Origin: Barthelona sp. PAP020
Lineage: Eukaryota; Metamonada: BaSk clade
Direction: 5' to 3'
Assembly (NCBI GenBank): GCA_040182905.1
Contig: JARQWU010000130.1
Coordinates: 1 to 27,547, forward strand
DNA length: 27,547 nt
The first letter of the stretch is position 1. Every line of letters begins with the position of its first letter. The notes beneath the pieces were generated by a model. It was not told the DNA's origin. It ran no database searches and saw only the letters and a list, made by a program, of their open reading frames with translations. Of the stretch, positions 16,595 to 26,500 are shown piece after piece. The position numbers and the translations under genes are program-made.

Positions 16595-19500
16595 TTAAAT
16601 AAACGAATTCTCAATATTGGCTCTCCTTTGCATAATATCCATCATATTATTTAAAACAGAATTTGATAAACTTGTGTTCGAAAAATCACACTTTATAACC
16701 CCTCTTCTGATAAATTTTAAAAGAATTTCACCATGCAAATCAAGCAAATTAGGCTCATTTTTGAAAATCAATGTAAGTATTTCAAACTTTTTTTCAACAC
16801 CAATTCTGTGTTCAATTGAATCGAAAAAAATCAAAGAGCTCAACCAATTGAAATCAGACACTTTTGTTCCATCAAAAATTATTTGTCGAATATTACCCCT
16901 ATCAATCAAAGCTTGAGTTATTTGAAATAAATGTTGATCACAAATGTCATTTGATGTGATTATAACCTTAGATAAGTCAGGTAACTGCTTCAAAAGTAAT
17001 AAGAGTATTTTCAAATTTTCATCCTCAATTACGCAATTTATCGTTAATTCAACAACAGATAACTCTTTTCTACATCCAAATAGTAATGAATACGTTGAAC
17101 AATTAAGCGATGTACTTAATTCAAGACTTTTTGGTTTAGAAGAAATCATCTTCAAAACTTCAAAAATGGTTGATTCATTCGTTATATTAACCTGAGAATC
17201 TTTGACGGAATAATTCAAAAACTCAAAACTTTTCAAAACTTTTGAAAAATTTCCATAAATAAAATTGCTTTGAACAATATCTGGAAATGAGAAATTTCCA
17301 TTCAAATCAAAAACAACATTAGTTTGAATAGGTAAGTTCTCCACTGTACCGCCTATTGCATTAGATCTCATTGATAATATTTTTGAATTTTGGTCAAAAA
17401 TTTGATTGAATGGGCCATTTAACAATAACGAAACAGTTTCCATTGTCAGATTATTTTCATCTAATGATAAACATTTGATATTAGGCATTGAAAAATTCTT
17501 AAAATGTTTATCACATAATTGACAATTATGTAAGATCAAAATTTGTAAGCCAGATGATAAGATATTTGCAGGGAAACATGTTGAAAGGTCAATATTATTC
17601 ATAATCAGTGTGTTGGTTTCAGTAATTTCCGTGTTTGTTGCTGAAAAAAGCAGATCAATAGAGTGTTGAAACATTAACTCATTAAAAAATAATTCATTAG
17701 AGATGTTTAATCCATTAATCAATAATTGATCAATAAATGATTGTTGATTTTGTTGATTTTGTTGGTGTTTATATGACACAAGATAATTACTCAATACTCT
17801 CAAGGAAACACAATTTGGAGAAAATAATTTTAACGCTTTTGTACAATTTTTCAAATTTTGTTGTCCTTTCAATTGGTTAAAATATATAGAAATTGCATTA
17901 TTCTCATAAAAAACTAAATAAATATCAGTTAATATTGACCAATAATATTTCTCAAAAATTTCCAAATCAATAAAAGATTTTTCAGGTGTAAAACAAACAA
18001 TTGCTTGAAAATTGGATAAAATAGCTTCAATCTGATTAATGTTTGGATATTTATTTCCAACAGAATGAAATATCCATAATTCTTTCAATTCCATCAATAA
18101 ATATTGCTCAATATGTTGATAAATTTTTAACAAATGTGAATTTTTCAAGGAAATTTTTGAAGAAAAAGATGTCCACAAAAATTTAATTTTTTTTGACTCT
18201 AAACTTTTCAAAAAATTCAAAAAATTTGACATATTCTCATATTTGTAATTAATAAATGCCAATTGAGAAATTTCATCAGATATATCCAAATTATCCAAAG
18301 CACAATTACAATTAATCAAACATAATCCAGTACAATATGTAGTTACTTTCAAAAATGAAGAAATCACCGATAAATCTTCTTCTTTAGGATCTAATATGAT
18401 TAAATTAGTAATTTTAGCAGAATCTTCCAATTTTAAAATATTCTTCATGATTTCAACAACTTTACTGCCCTCATTCAATGAAATATAACGTTGAACCCTA
18501 CCAAAATGGTCAAAGTTTATATTTTCTTTATTTTTTGATGAACTATTCAAATAATTTGGTCCAATAGTTTTAAATGTATTTAAAAATGATTCATCAGAAA
18601 TTTCCAACAAATCACAATCATTATTGAGTAATTCTGCTGAAATATGTGAAAATTTCTCTAAAATAGTTGAAGAAAATGTATTTTTTCTCAATTTCAAAGA
18701 ATTAAAGGATATTTGATTATCCAAAATCAAATCAATCAATACAGACAAACAAAAATCATCCAAACCACAATTTAATAAAGATAAATCAATTGGAATATCA
18801 CCAATAGCTTTAATACAACGTAACAATGAATGAAAAATTCGATAATTAAAAGTTTGATTATTTAAACAAACTTTTGTAAGTTTATTTTTCTTAATATATT
18901 GCAATGCATAATATAATTCATCATCTATGGTAAAAGAAGCAACAGTTAAAACAAAATTGTCTTTTGGTTCCACAAAAGTTTGAAAATTTTGAAAAACTTT
19001 CAATTGCAAATAATCCAGCATAGAACTTAATATTTCTGATTCATTGGTATAATGGTAATGTATTATTCTTCTCAATAAAACTCTGTTTAATGAAATCAAT
19101 GGTTTTTGGTCATTGTTAAAAATACCTTCTAAATTAACCCACTCCAAATGATGATATTCATCTAAAGATTGTACTAACTCCATGGTAAACTTGCATACCT
19201 TAATATTTAAAGGGTTTGCACTAAAATCGATTAACTGAAAAAGTTCATTTTGTTTAATTACTTTCAAAAGTTCAATATAGCTTTCAGAATCAAAAGAATT
19301 ATTTGCAAGATTAAGATAACGAATGTTCAATATCAAAGATCTAAATATTTCAACAGTCTCTTTATCTAAATTGTTACTTTGTAACCAAATCTCTTTCAAA
19401 CAATTCTTTGAACTAATAATTAAACCATCTTTCATTTGTTTTAAAATAGTACTATTTAGACCAACATTGTTTAATATTAGGTTTTTTAAATGTTTATTAT

Positions 19501-19678
19501 ATTTCAATATTTCATTTAAAGCTAAAAATCCTGATAAAGGAATCACTTCATTTTCATAAATCAATGTAGTCATTGTTTCTTTATTTAAAGCTAATTCCGA
19601 TACAATTTTCGAAAATGAATGTTTGGGATAAGATCGTAAAAACTTTCGTATAATAACATAATCAACCGTTTCATTCAT
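16595..19678 (-). CDS. Large leucine-rich-repeat protein
   Basis: The 1027-aa product contains many leucine-rich repeats of the longer, ribonuclease-inhibitor type. Examples near the N-terminus are LKNLILNNVGLNSTIL, LKEIWLQSNNLDKETVEIF and IRYLNLANNSFDSESY; another cluster is LQILILHNCQLCDKHF and IKCLSLDENNLTMETV around residues 700-760. Between these the repeats are irregular. There is no signal peptide, membrane helix, kinase or NACHT domain, so it is probably a cytosolic interaction scaffold. It is not of the BspA/TpLRR type that is expanded on trichomonad surfaces, because the LPxxVTSIGxxAF pattern is absent. A short QQNQQNQQ tract occurs near residue 640. A TCATTT lies 10 nt upstream of the ATG. 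Confidence 0.82.
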   Translation of the reverse strand: MNETVDYVIIRKFLRSYPKHSFSKIVSELALNKETMTTLIYENEVIPLSGFLALNEILKYNKHLKNLILNNVGLNSTILKQMKDGLIISSKNCLKEIWLQSNNLDKETVEIFRSLILNIRYLNLANNSFDSESYIELLKVIKQNELFQLIDFSANPLNIKVCKFTMELVQSLDEYHHLEWVNLEGIFNNDQKPLISLNRVLLRRIIHYHYTNESEILSSMLDYLQLKVFQNFQTFVEPKDNFVLTVASFTIDDELYYALQYIKKNKLTKVCLNNQTFNYRIFHSLLRCIKAIGDIPIDLSLLNCGLDDFCLSVLIDLILDNQISFNSLKLRKNTFSSTILEKFSHISAELLNNDCDLLEISDESFLNTFKTIGPNYLNSSSKNKENINFDHFGRVQRYISLNEGSKVVEIMKNILKLEDSAKITNLIILDPKEEDLSVISSFLKVTTYCTGLCLINCNCALDNLDISDEISQLAFINYKYENMSNFLNFLKSLESKKIKFLWTSFSSKISLKNSHLLKIYQHIEQYLLMELKELWIFHSVGNKYPNINQIEAILSNFQAIVCFTPEKSFIDLEIFEKYYWSILTDIYLVFYENNAISIYFNQLKGQQNLKNCTKALKLFSPNCVSLRVLSNYLVSYKHQQNQQNQQSFIDQLLINGLNISNELFFNELMFQHSIDLLFSATNTEITETNTLIMNNIDLSTCFPANILSSGLQILILHNCQLCDKHFKNFSMPNIKCLSLDENNLTMETVSLLLNGPFNQIFDQNSKILSMRSNAIGGTVENLPIQTNVVFDLNGNFSFPDIVQSNFIYGNFSKVLKSFEFLNYSVKDSQVNITNESTIFEVLKMISSKPKSLELSTSLNCSTYSLLFGCRKELSVVELTINCVIEDENLKILLLLLKQLPDLSKVIITSNDICDQHLFQITQALIDRGNIRQIIFDGTKVSDFNWLSSLIFFDSIEHRIGVEKKFEILTLIFKNEPNLLDLHGEILLKFIRRGVIKCDFSNTSLSNSVLNNMMDIMQRRANIENSFI

Positions 19679-19683
19679 ATTTT

Positions 19684-19690
19684 CAAATGA
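19684..19690 (-). promoter_or_regulatory. Inr-like TCATTTG upstream of the LRR gene
   Basis: On the minus strand TCATTT lies with its A 10 nt before the ATG, matching TCAY(T/A). It is one of the better examples of the motif in this window. Confidence 0.4.
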
Positions 19691-19890
19691 TTAAAATTTT
19701 AAAATAGAAACAATTACAATTTTGCAGAAAAAACAATTATGTTTCACTTTCAATTTAAAATTTTATCATTAAATAAATATATTTTAAGATAATATTTATT
19801 CTATTTTGTCAAAAAATGTATCATGAAAAAAGGAGATTCTTGAAGATGATTATGTTTTCAACATTTTTTTTGCATCAAATTACTTAAAAT

Positions 19891-22284
19891 ATGAGTCTAT
19901 TCAGAAGTAGCACCATGTCTAAAGTACAATTGTACTTGCAAAATGTTGTTGCTGAAACGTGTGTTGAAAATTTTGGTTTTGAAGGATTGATTCAATTCAA
20001 TGATTTGAATTCACATCGAAATCCATTTGAAAAACGATATACAGGTAATATACAGAAATGTGATGATAGTTTAAGAAGATTAAGATTTATTGAATCTATG
20101 ATTAACAAACATGTTAATGAAGAAACTTTAAAACATGTTGACGATCGAATTCTTGAAGAAAATAATTTTGATTTTGACACTGAATGCAGAAATTTGATTG
20201 AATTGGAACAATCAACTCAACAATCAGAAGATAGTTTCAATATGGCAGAAAAAGAATTGGAAAGTAAATATGAATTATCTGGTCTTTTAAAGAATTTATC
20301 TTTTTTGATGGCTGATGATCCTTCAAATGTTGTTGATAATGCTGTTGAAGCAAAATACATTGAAGACCACAATTCCCCATTACTTTTAACTGAAAAATCT
20401 GGCAGTAAAGTTGGGTTTGGAATTCGTAGTATAAACGGAATTGTATCTGCTACCAAATTGACTAGTTTGCGACGTGCTGTTTATCGTATTTCGAGAGGTA
20501 CTGCTATTTTTAGATCAAAACAATTGGATCACACTTTTCTTACTGATCATTTGGATAGAGGCGTGATTAGACATGCTTTTATCATCATTCTGACATCATC
20601 TTACAATCATTCAAAATTGCAAGCATTTTGTGAAACTATTGGTTGTGGATTATATCATTTTGAAGATTTCGATGTATTTGAACTTGAAAGAGAAATAAAA
20701 GAACTTGAAGAATTAGTTCATACCACTGAATCATCACAAAAGTCTTTCTTAGTCAAACAATATTTGCGTATTGAATCTCTAAGAGCTTTTTTTATTCGTA
20801 GACAAAAGTTATTCATCTGTTTGAATATGTTCAGAATTGATGGTGAAATACTTATTGGAGAGGGTTGGATTCCTGCTGATGATATTCATAAACTTCGCAA
20901 CATTGTTGATAATGCTAGTGCTCATCATCATTCAGATATACCCAGTTTTATTGAGGTTGTGAACGCCAAACCTAAGGAGATAATTCCAACTCACTTTCAT
21001 ACAAATGTGTTTACCAGTGTTTTTGTTGAAATGATTTCTTCTTATGGGGTTGCTAGAGTTGGTGAAATCAACCCTGCTTTTTTTGCTACTGTATCCTTTC
21101 CATTCTTATTTGGAGTAATGTATGGTGATGTTTTCCATGGATGTATCTTTGCTTTGCTAGGATTATTGATTATTTTACTGGAAAAGAAGATTCCTAACAA
21201 GGTTAAGAAAGACGAATTATTCTCATACATTTATGATGGACGTTACATAATTTTTATGATGGGACTTTGGTCAATCTATATTGGTTTCTTATACAACGAT
21301 ATTGCATCCTTATCGTTTGATTTCCCTTCGAATTGGAAGATAGAGCATGAACACTTTATTCCTGCTAATAATGGAATAACACCATTTGGGATAGATCCAG
21401 CCATTAGAAGAAGTCAATATGATACGATTTTCGCTAATTCATTGAAGATGAAGACTTCTATTATATTTGGAGTTTCGCAAATGTTCTTGGGGTTATTTTT
21501 GTCTCTTGCTAATTTAATACGTGAAGGAAAAATTTCAAATATCTTTTTGGTGTTTATCCCTCAATTTATTTTACTGTTTGGTACTTTCGGGTGGTTAGTT
21601 TTGCTTATCTTCGTTAAATGGTGCACCCATATTGATGTTTCACTTCTGCAAATATTGATGGACTTTATTATGGAGCAAGGTAGTTTAAAAGATTCACCAG
21701 AGTTTTTCCCAGGCCATCAAGCGATTCAAACTTGTTTATTTTATTTGGTTTTAATCTCTGTCTTTGTTTTATTCTTAGGCGAACCTCTTTATCATACTTT
21801 TGTACACTCTAAACCTAAAAAACCAGAAAACGTCGTGGAAAATGTTTCACAAGATTTTATTGAGCTTTCTCATTTCTCTAATGATATGCAAAGAAAAGCG
21901 GAAGTTCTTGGCATGGCATCTCCTGAAAAATCAATTGAAAAAGAAGAAGAAAGCATTTGGATGAGTGCTGTAATTGAGGCTATTGAATTCACTTTAGCTT
22001 GTTTATCACATACTGCTTCATATTTACGTCTATGGGCCTTATCTTTAGCTCATTCCCAATTATCTGATGTTTCTTGGATGCTTATTGGTCTTGGAATCGG
22101 TAATCCAATTATGTTAGTCGTTTCTTTCTTTATCTTTGCCTCATTGGCTACTTGTGGTGTCTTGGTTGCAATGGAAGGCTTGGGTGCTTTCTTACATGCT
22201 TTAAGATTACATTGGGTTGAGTTCATGTCGAAATTTTATAAAGGTGATGGAACACCTTTCCTTCCTTTAAAATTTGAAAAATAA
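19891..22284 (+). CDS. V-type proton ATPase subunit a
   Basis: Subunit a is the membrane stator of the V-ATPase and forms the proton half-channels that acidify endomembranes. The 797 aa start with the family N-terminus (MSLFRSSTMSKVQLYLQ, then FNDLN and RRLRFIE), followed by a cytosolic domain to about residue 390. The membrane domain has about eight helices, including FPFLFGVMYGDVFHG and FIPQFILLFGTFGWLVLLIF. The essential proton-path arginines are present: R713 in ASYLRLWALSLAHSQLS and R772 in LHALRLHWVEFMSKFYKG. The length fits the usual 780-850 aa. The first ATG gives the family's MxxLFRS start, so it is preferred over the Met eight codons later. Confidence 0.97.
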   Translation: MSLFRSSTMSKVQLYLQNVVAETCVENFGFEGLIQFNDLNSHRNPFEKRYTGNIQKCDDSLRRLRFIESMINKHVNEETLKHVDDRILEENNFDFDTECRNLIELEQSTQQSEDSFNMAEKELESKYELSGLLKNLSFLMADDPSNVVDNAVEAKYIEDHNSPLLLTEKSGSKVGFGIRSINGIVSATKLTSLRRAVYRISRGTAIFRSKQLDHTFLTDHLDRGVIRHAFIIILTSSYNHSKLQAFCETIGCGLYHFEDFDVFELEREIKELEELVHTTESSQKSFLVKQYLRIESLRAFFIRRQKLFICLNMFRIDGEILIGEGWIPADDIHKLRNIVDNASAHHHSDIPSFIEVVNAKPKEIIPTHFHTNVFTSVFVEMISSYGVARVGEINPAFFATVSFPFLFGVMYGDVFHGCIFALLGLLIILLEKKIPNKVKKDELFSYIYDGRYIIFMMGLWSIYIGFLYNDIASLSFDFPSNWKIEHEHFIPANNGITPFGIDPAIRRSQYDTIFANSLKMKTSIIFGVSQMFLGLFLSLANLIREGKISNIFLVFIPQFILLFGTFGWLVLLIFVKWCTHIDVSLLQILMDFIMEQGSLKDSPEFFPGHQAIQTCLFYLVLISVFVLFLGEPLYHTFVHSKPKKPENVVENVSQDFIELSHFSNDMQRKAEVLGMASPEKSIEKEEESIWMSAVIEAIEFTLACLSHTASYLRLWALSLAHSQLSDVSWMLIGLGIGNPIMLVVSFFIFASLATCGVLVAMEGLGAFLHALRLHWVEFMSKFYKGDGTPFLPLKFEK

Positions 22285-22743
22285 TTTGTATTTACAGTAA
22301 ATTGAATGCTATTAATTTTTTATTCATATCTATTGGTTTATTTTGAATAGTTTTATCAAAAAAAAAAAAACAGAAGAACAGATACACTGTTTATAACCTG
22401 GCATTCAGTGAACAAAAATTGCGTCAAACATTGCAAAAAAATAAATTACAAAGAGATGATGATCTGAGAATGGAAAATTAAATGAAATCCCTGAAAAAAT
22501 TTGGAACAGATTTAAGAAAAATGAATTCAAGTGCTATTGGTTTAAAGCTTTAAAGTTTTGAACAAAATATTCGAAAAAATGAGATTAGGAGGGCTTGTAT
22601 AAACCATATGATCTCTTGATAAACTTCAAACTGATTTTTTTCCTTCAAATACCAATATTTAATGTTTAACATGTAAAAATAAATCCATTTATGAAAGTTC
22701 TTCAGAAAACTAAAATATAATTTTCTTTTTCTTTCATTCTTAA
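22285..22743. other. 459-bp gap between V-ATPase a and the SSXT-like gene
   Basis: No complete gene is present. One plus-strand frame at 22347-22481 stays open for about 44 codons with protein-like content (RYTVYNLAFSEQKLRQTLQ) but lacks an ATG at its start, so it could be a decayed fragment or chance. The rest is AT-rich 3' UTR and promoter. Confidence 0.4.
22734..22740 (+). promoter_or_regulatory. Inr-like TCATTCT upstream of the SSXT-like gene
   Basis: TTTCATTCTTAAATG places a TCATTC motif with its A 8 nt before the start. The PKA regulatory subunit gene has nearly the same arrangement (TTTTCATTCTAATG). Confidence 0.45.
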
Positions 22744-23064
22744 ATGAAAAAGGAACATATCAAACTTATTGATGAATTAAAATCTCCTGATGATCCTGAA
22801 AACGCTCCAACCGATCGAATGATCGAGCAATATTTGAAGGAAGCAGAATTATTACAAATAGTAATTAATGAAAGAATTGAAATGGGACAATATGATGCAG
22901 CCCTTGTATATTATAATCGATTGAGTAAGATTATTCCTTTTTTACTTATTCACAATGATTTATCTTTTGCAATTGAGAATGCTGAAGAATCTGCTCAACT
23001 TAGTCAAGAAAAGGATGAAAATTTAGTATTAGAGTCAAATGATATTGAAAATTCAGAGGATTGA
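22744..23064 (+). CDS. Small SSXT/SS18-domain-like protein
   Basis: The 106-aa product resembles the SSXT (SS18/GIF) N-terminal domain. That family, about 60 aa, is a coactivator module of SWI/SNF chromatin remodellers in animals and plants. Matching features, about residues 20-70, are DRMIEQYLKEAELLQIVI (family: IQKYLDENKKLI...), an ERIEMGQYDAALVYYNRL segment (family: ENQNLGKLAECAQYQ...) and a following hydrophobic IIPFLLIHND helix. The rest is an acidic Ser/Glu tail without the Gln/Gly/Tyr-rich activation domain of SS18. I see the pattern by eye only, and a short helical hairpin of this kind can be mimicked. It converges on the TOPLESS-like gene. Confidence 0.6.
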   Translation: MKKEHIKLIDELKSPDDPENAPTDRMIEQYLKEAELLQIVINERIEMGQYDAALVYYNRLSKIIPFLLIHNDLSFAIENAEESAQLSQEKDENLVLESNDIENSED

Positions 23065-23215
23065 ATGTATTCAATTGTAAACATTAAAAAAATGTCAATT
23101 TCTCTCTGAAAAAAATACAAAAGCCTGTATCTTTTTTGAAAAATGAGTTCAATTTGTTTACTATTATTCATATTATATTATTTTGATAAACCTCATTCTT
23201 CACTCTTTTTTTATG

Positions 23216-23237
23216 TGTTTATTTGATTGAATAAACA
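23216..23237. terminator. Palindromic bidirectional AATAAACA signal
   Basis: TGTTTATT TGATTG AATAAACA is a perfect 8-bp inverted repeat. Read on either strand it presents AATAAACA, the same octamer found after the 730-aa protein gene and OTU1. It sits between convergent SSXT-like and TOPLESS-like genes, 166 and about 290 nt from their stops, so it could serve as poly(A) signal for both. Confidence 0.4.
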
Positions 23238-23418
23238 TAAAACACATTTTCTCGTTGTGTATAGACACCCAAAATGAAAAGATCACAAAAAGAAAAGGAA
23301 AAAAAATATTCTTGCAACACATATTATTACATTTATAAATCAGTTCGTTCACCCAAAAAATTGTTTATTACATAAATCATTGATTTAAAATAACCACCAA
23401 AAAAAAGAGAAAACCTAT

Positions 23419-23440
23419 TATCCACAAGTACATGTGGATA
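23419..23440. repeat. Perfect 8-bp hairpin in the TOPLESS-like 3' region
   Basis: TATCCACA AGTACA TGTGGATA forms an 8-bp stem with a 6-nt loop, about 75 nt beyond the minus-strand stop, and is flanked by A/T tracts. It is GC-richer than its surroundings, so an RNA structure is plausible. Confidence 0.45.
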
Positions 23441-23514
23441 TCAAAAAAAAAAGCACATTCCCAAATTTAACAAATTGTTGTTAACATTAAATGATTAGAA
23501 AAAACAAAAGCATT

Positions 23515-26500
23515 TCACATTGGAATGTCCAAGGGCCACCCTAAAATTTCCACACAAAACTGGTAATTGACACCAATGTAAATAAGAGTAAGCTCATTCT
23601 TGAAAATGATCGCATCAAAATCCATAAAACCAGTTGTACATTCCACTATTAAGGGCAGATCATCAACAGAATGAATTTTTTTTTTACTGGTCGAATCAAA
23701 TAACCGAATTTCACCAATATCACTGTCATCCCTTGTAAAAGATAACAAGGCCATGTGTTCATTAATTAAGACACAATGTTGAAAGAAAATATTATTATCA
23801 TTAATCCTCAGAGCAAAGAAATCTTCTTCTTTGAAGTCATTTCGAGTAAGTTCACTGAAATTAACCAAAAAAAAGTTATGTTGCATCATAACAAGAATAT
23901 TATCAACATGATTAGCTGCGTACTTGATCTTGCCTGCGTTTGATTTGCCAAAATGATGTGTTTCGTTTCGATTAATCTTAATAGCCTCACTATTTTTGCT
24001 TTTGTCACTCGAACTATCAGTATTCAATTGACTAAAAGAATAGGAACAAATGCTATCATCAAAAATCACACATATTTTATCGTTCAAAATCAACAATTCA
24101 AGGAAAATCCCACAATTGTTCAAAGTAGACATTGAAATACGTGGTACAGACCTATTGATAAACAACAGTGAAACTTTTTTCGTTTCAACCATGTTACCAA
24201 TGGTGACTTTATCTCTAGGCTCTGAATACATTACTGCCACATAATGGTCAGCAATAAAATTGATAGGATAAAGTCTTAAAATTGATTTTCCCTGCTTGGC
24301 AATTGCATTCATCAACTTATCGCTAAATAAAGGCCTAGCAACAGTAGGAGTTGAAGCATCTGCAAGATTGAACCAGAAAAAAAACGAAGCCTTTGAACCA
24401 TTTGAAATTAATAATGTATCTTCCTTTGAAAAGGAAACAGTCGTAAATCCCTTAGTCAAATTAGGAGAATCAGGAAGATTCACTGTTGTCAACTTCTTAT
24501 ATTGTTTCAAAGCATGTCTAGTTTCTGTAAATCTCAATTCTCCAATCTCAAACAATCCTTTTGAATCAATTTCCCATATGATAAAAACGCTATCACCTTT
24601 GGATATCAAATTGAACCAAGTCAAAGGATATGTTTCCACATCAAAAAGTTCGTCATGAAACAATGAATGCTCCCTGGCAATGATATGCTTCTCGGCTTCT
24701 TTTATCTCATTGGCATGCTCGATTGTGGGAGATTTCTTCAAAGATAGGTCTAATTGCAAAGATAACCCATGTTGCTCATCAAAACCAAACTCATTATGGT
24801 CAAAATCACGTTCACGTTGATACATACTCGAAGCTACCATAGAAGTTGAATCATCACTGGAATAATCACTGTATAACACATCATCTTCACAAAATGCATC
24901 CTTTTCCTGTTCAACTACAACAAATTCATGACAAATAGAAGGTTTAGACCCTCGGGATAAAAACAAAACAGCTAAAGGGTCATAATTCAACTCTTGTTCC
25001 CATATAATCCCCGTCAAATTATAATAATCAGCACATAAAGGAGATTCAACGAGATTTCCTGCTTCAACAGCCATGCAATTGAAACCAACGACTATCAAAT
25101 CATTAGTAACCCATTTTGCAAATAAAATTGGATGTGAAAACGTAAACATTGCATCAGGAGATGTTGAAAAAGTAATTCCATCATGAATATGAACACTATA
25201 ACTTCCAGCAAACAAAATCTCACCGTTTGAATTCACGTCAAAACCATTAGAAAAAGGAATTGTCAAGGAAAACTCACTGGTGTGATAGCTTAACCGATGT
25301 AAATTGGTGAAAAATTCGAAATATCGAACTGACATCCCAATCGATCCATTAGACATGTTGAAAGTATATACTTCTGATTTATTTTCATTAATTGCAAAAC
25401 AAAGGGCTCTTGAATCAACCCAACAACAATCAGACATTTTAAATAATGGATCTGGACTATTTTTGGAAGTAATAATTTGAATATTTTCTATATTATTCAT
25501 TTTAACCAGACAGATTCGGGCATTTTCAGCAGAAGAAACGTTAATGTAAGAATATTCATCACCGACAAAAAATCTTAGCGATCTAATGTCACTTCCCAAA
25601 TCAGTTAAAGAACATTGATAAACTATTTCGCAACTATCATTCAAGTCCAATATTATCAATCCCAAAAGATCAGTTGACAAAGCAATGTAAGGATTATCAT
25701 CCAGCAAAAACATACATGACGCTGAAATGTAATTTCCATCAACATTCGTAAGCATCCCATCTAATGGTTTATTCTCTATTGTTGATAGATAAAACTGATC
25801 CAATTTCATTGTAAACACAGCAGCATTACAAACATTTGCTTTTGATGAAATAGAATCACAACACAAACCAAAACCAATATTTACGTATCCCAAATCTTCA
25901 GAAATAACCAAAGATGAAATAAATCCTATTTCCTTCAATTCAGGATATTTTACACTATCAAAAACACATTTGTATACCATAGGAGAATCATCAAACCCTC
26001 CAAAATGACTGGAAAGAGCTGAAAAAATAACCATTTGAACAGTTCCATCAAAGCTTGCCAAAACACATATATTTTTATCATCGTGGTGAAAACTCCCTGA
26101 TTTAACTATACTTTTCGATGTATTTGTCAAACCAACACAAGAAACTCCCCATGATGGATTGTATTTTGGCAACTCTTTAAATGATGGAACAAAAATCCTG
26201 TTGGCTCTTTGCAAAGTCCTGTTTTGTAAAACAATAGGTAATTTGGAATCAGGAGGCAACTGAATATGAAACGTTGAAGTGGGCTCAGATTCTAAAGAAA
26301 TAATCAACGCAACAACAGTTTCGAGCAATTCATTTCTGGCAATATCTTCAACAAAATCAAAAGATCCTCCCTTTATTTGTGATACACCAAACAAATAATT
26401 CAAACTAATATAACCTTCAGGGAAAAAATCTTTAACAAGATTCAAATAATTGTTTAAAACATCTGAAGCTTTATCAATTTCATGATTGGATAAATGTTTC

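Larger units (their letters stand above)
23065..23514. other. 450-bp convergent gap with two perfect inverted repeats
   Basis: The gap holds no gene. It contains two perfect 8-bp inverted repeats with 6-nt loops, at 23216-23237 and 23419-23440, listed separately. The remainder is AT-rich. Confidence 0.55.

Noticed and set aside
16595-19678. BspA-type surface LRR protein
   Set aside because: The TpLRR pattern with VTSIGxxAF is absent and there is no membrane segment; the repeats are of ribonuclease-inhibitor type.
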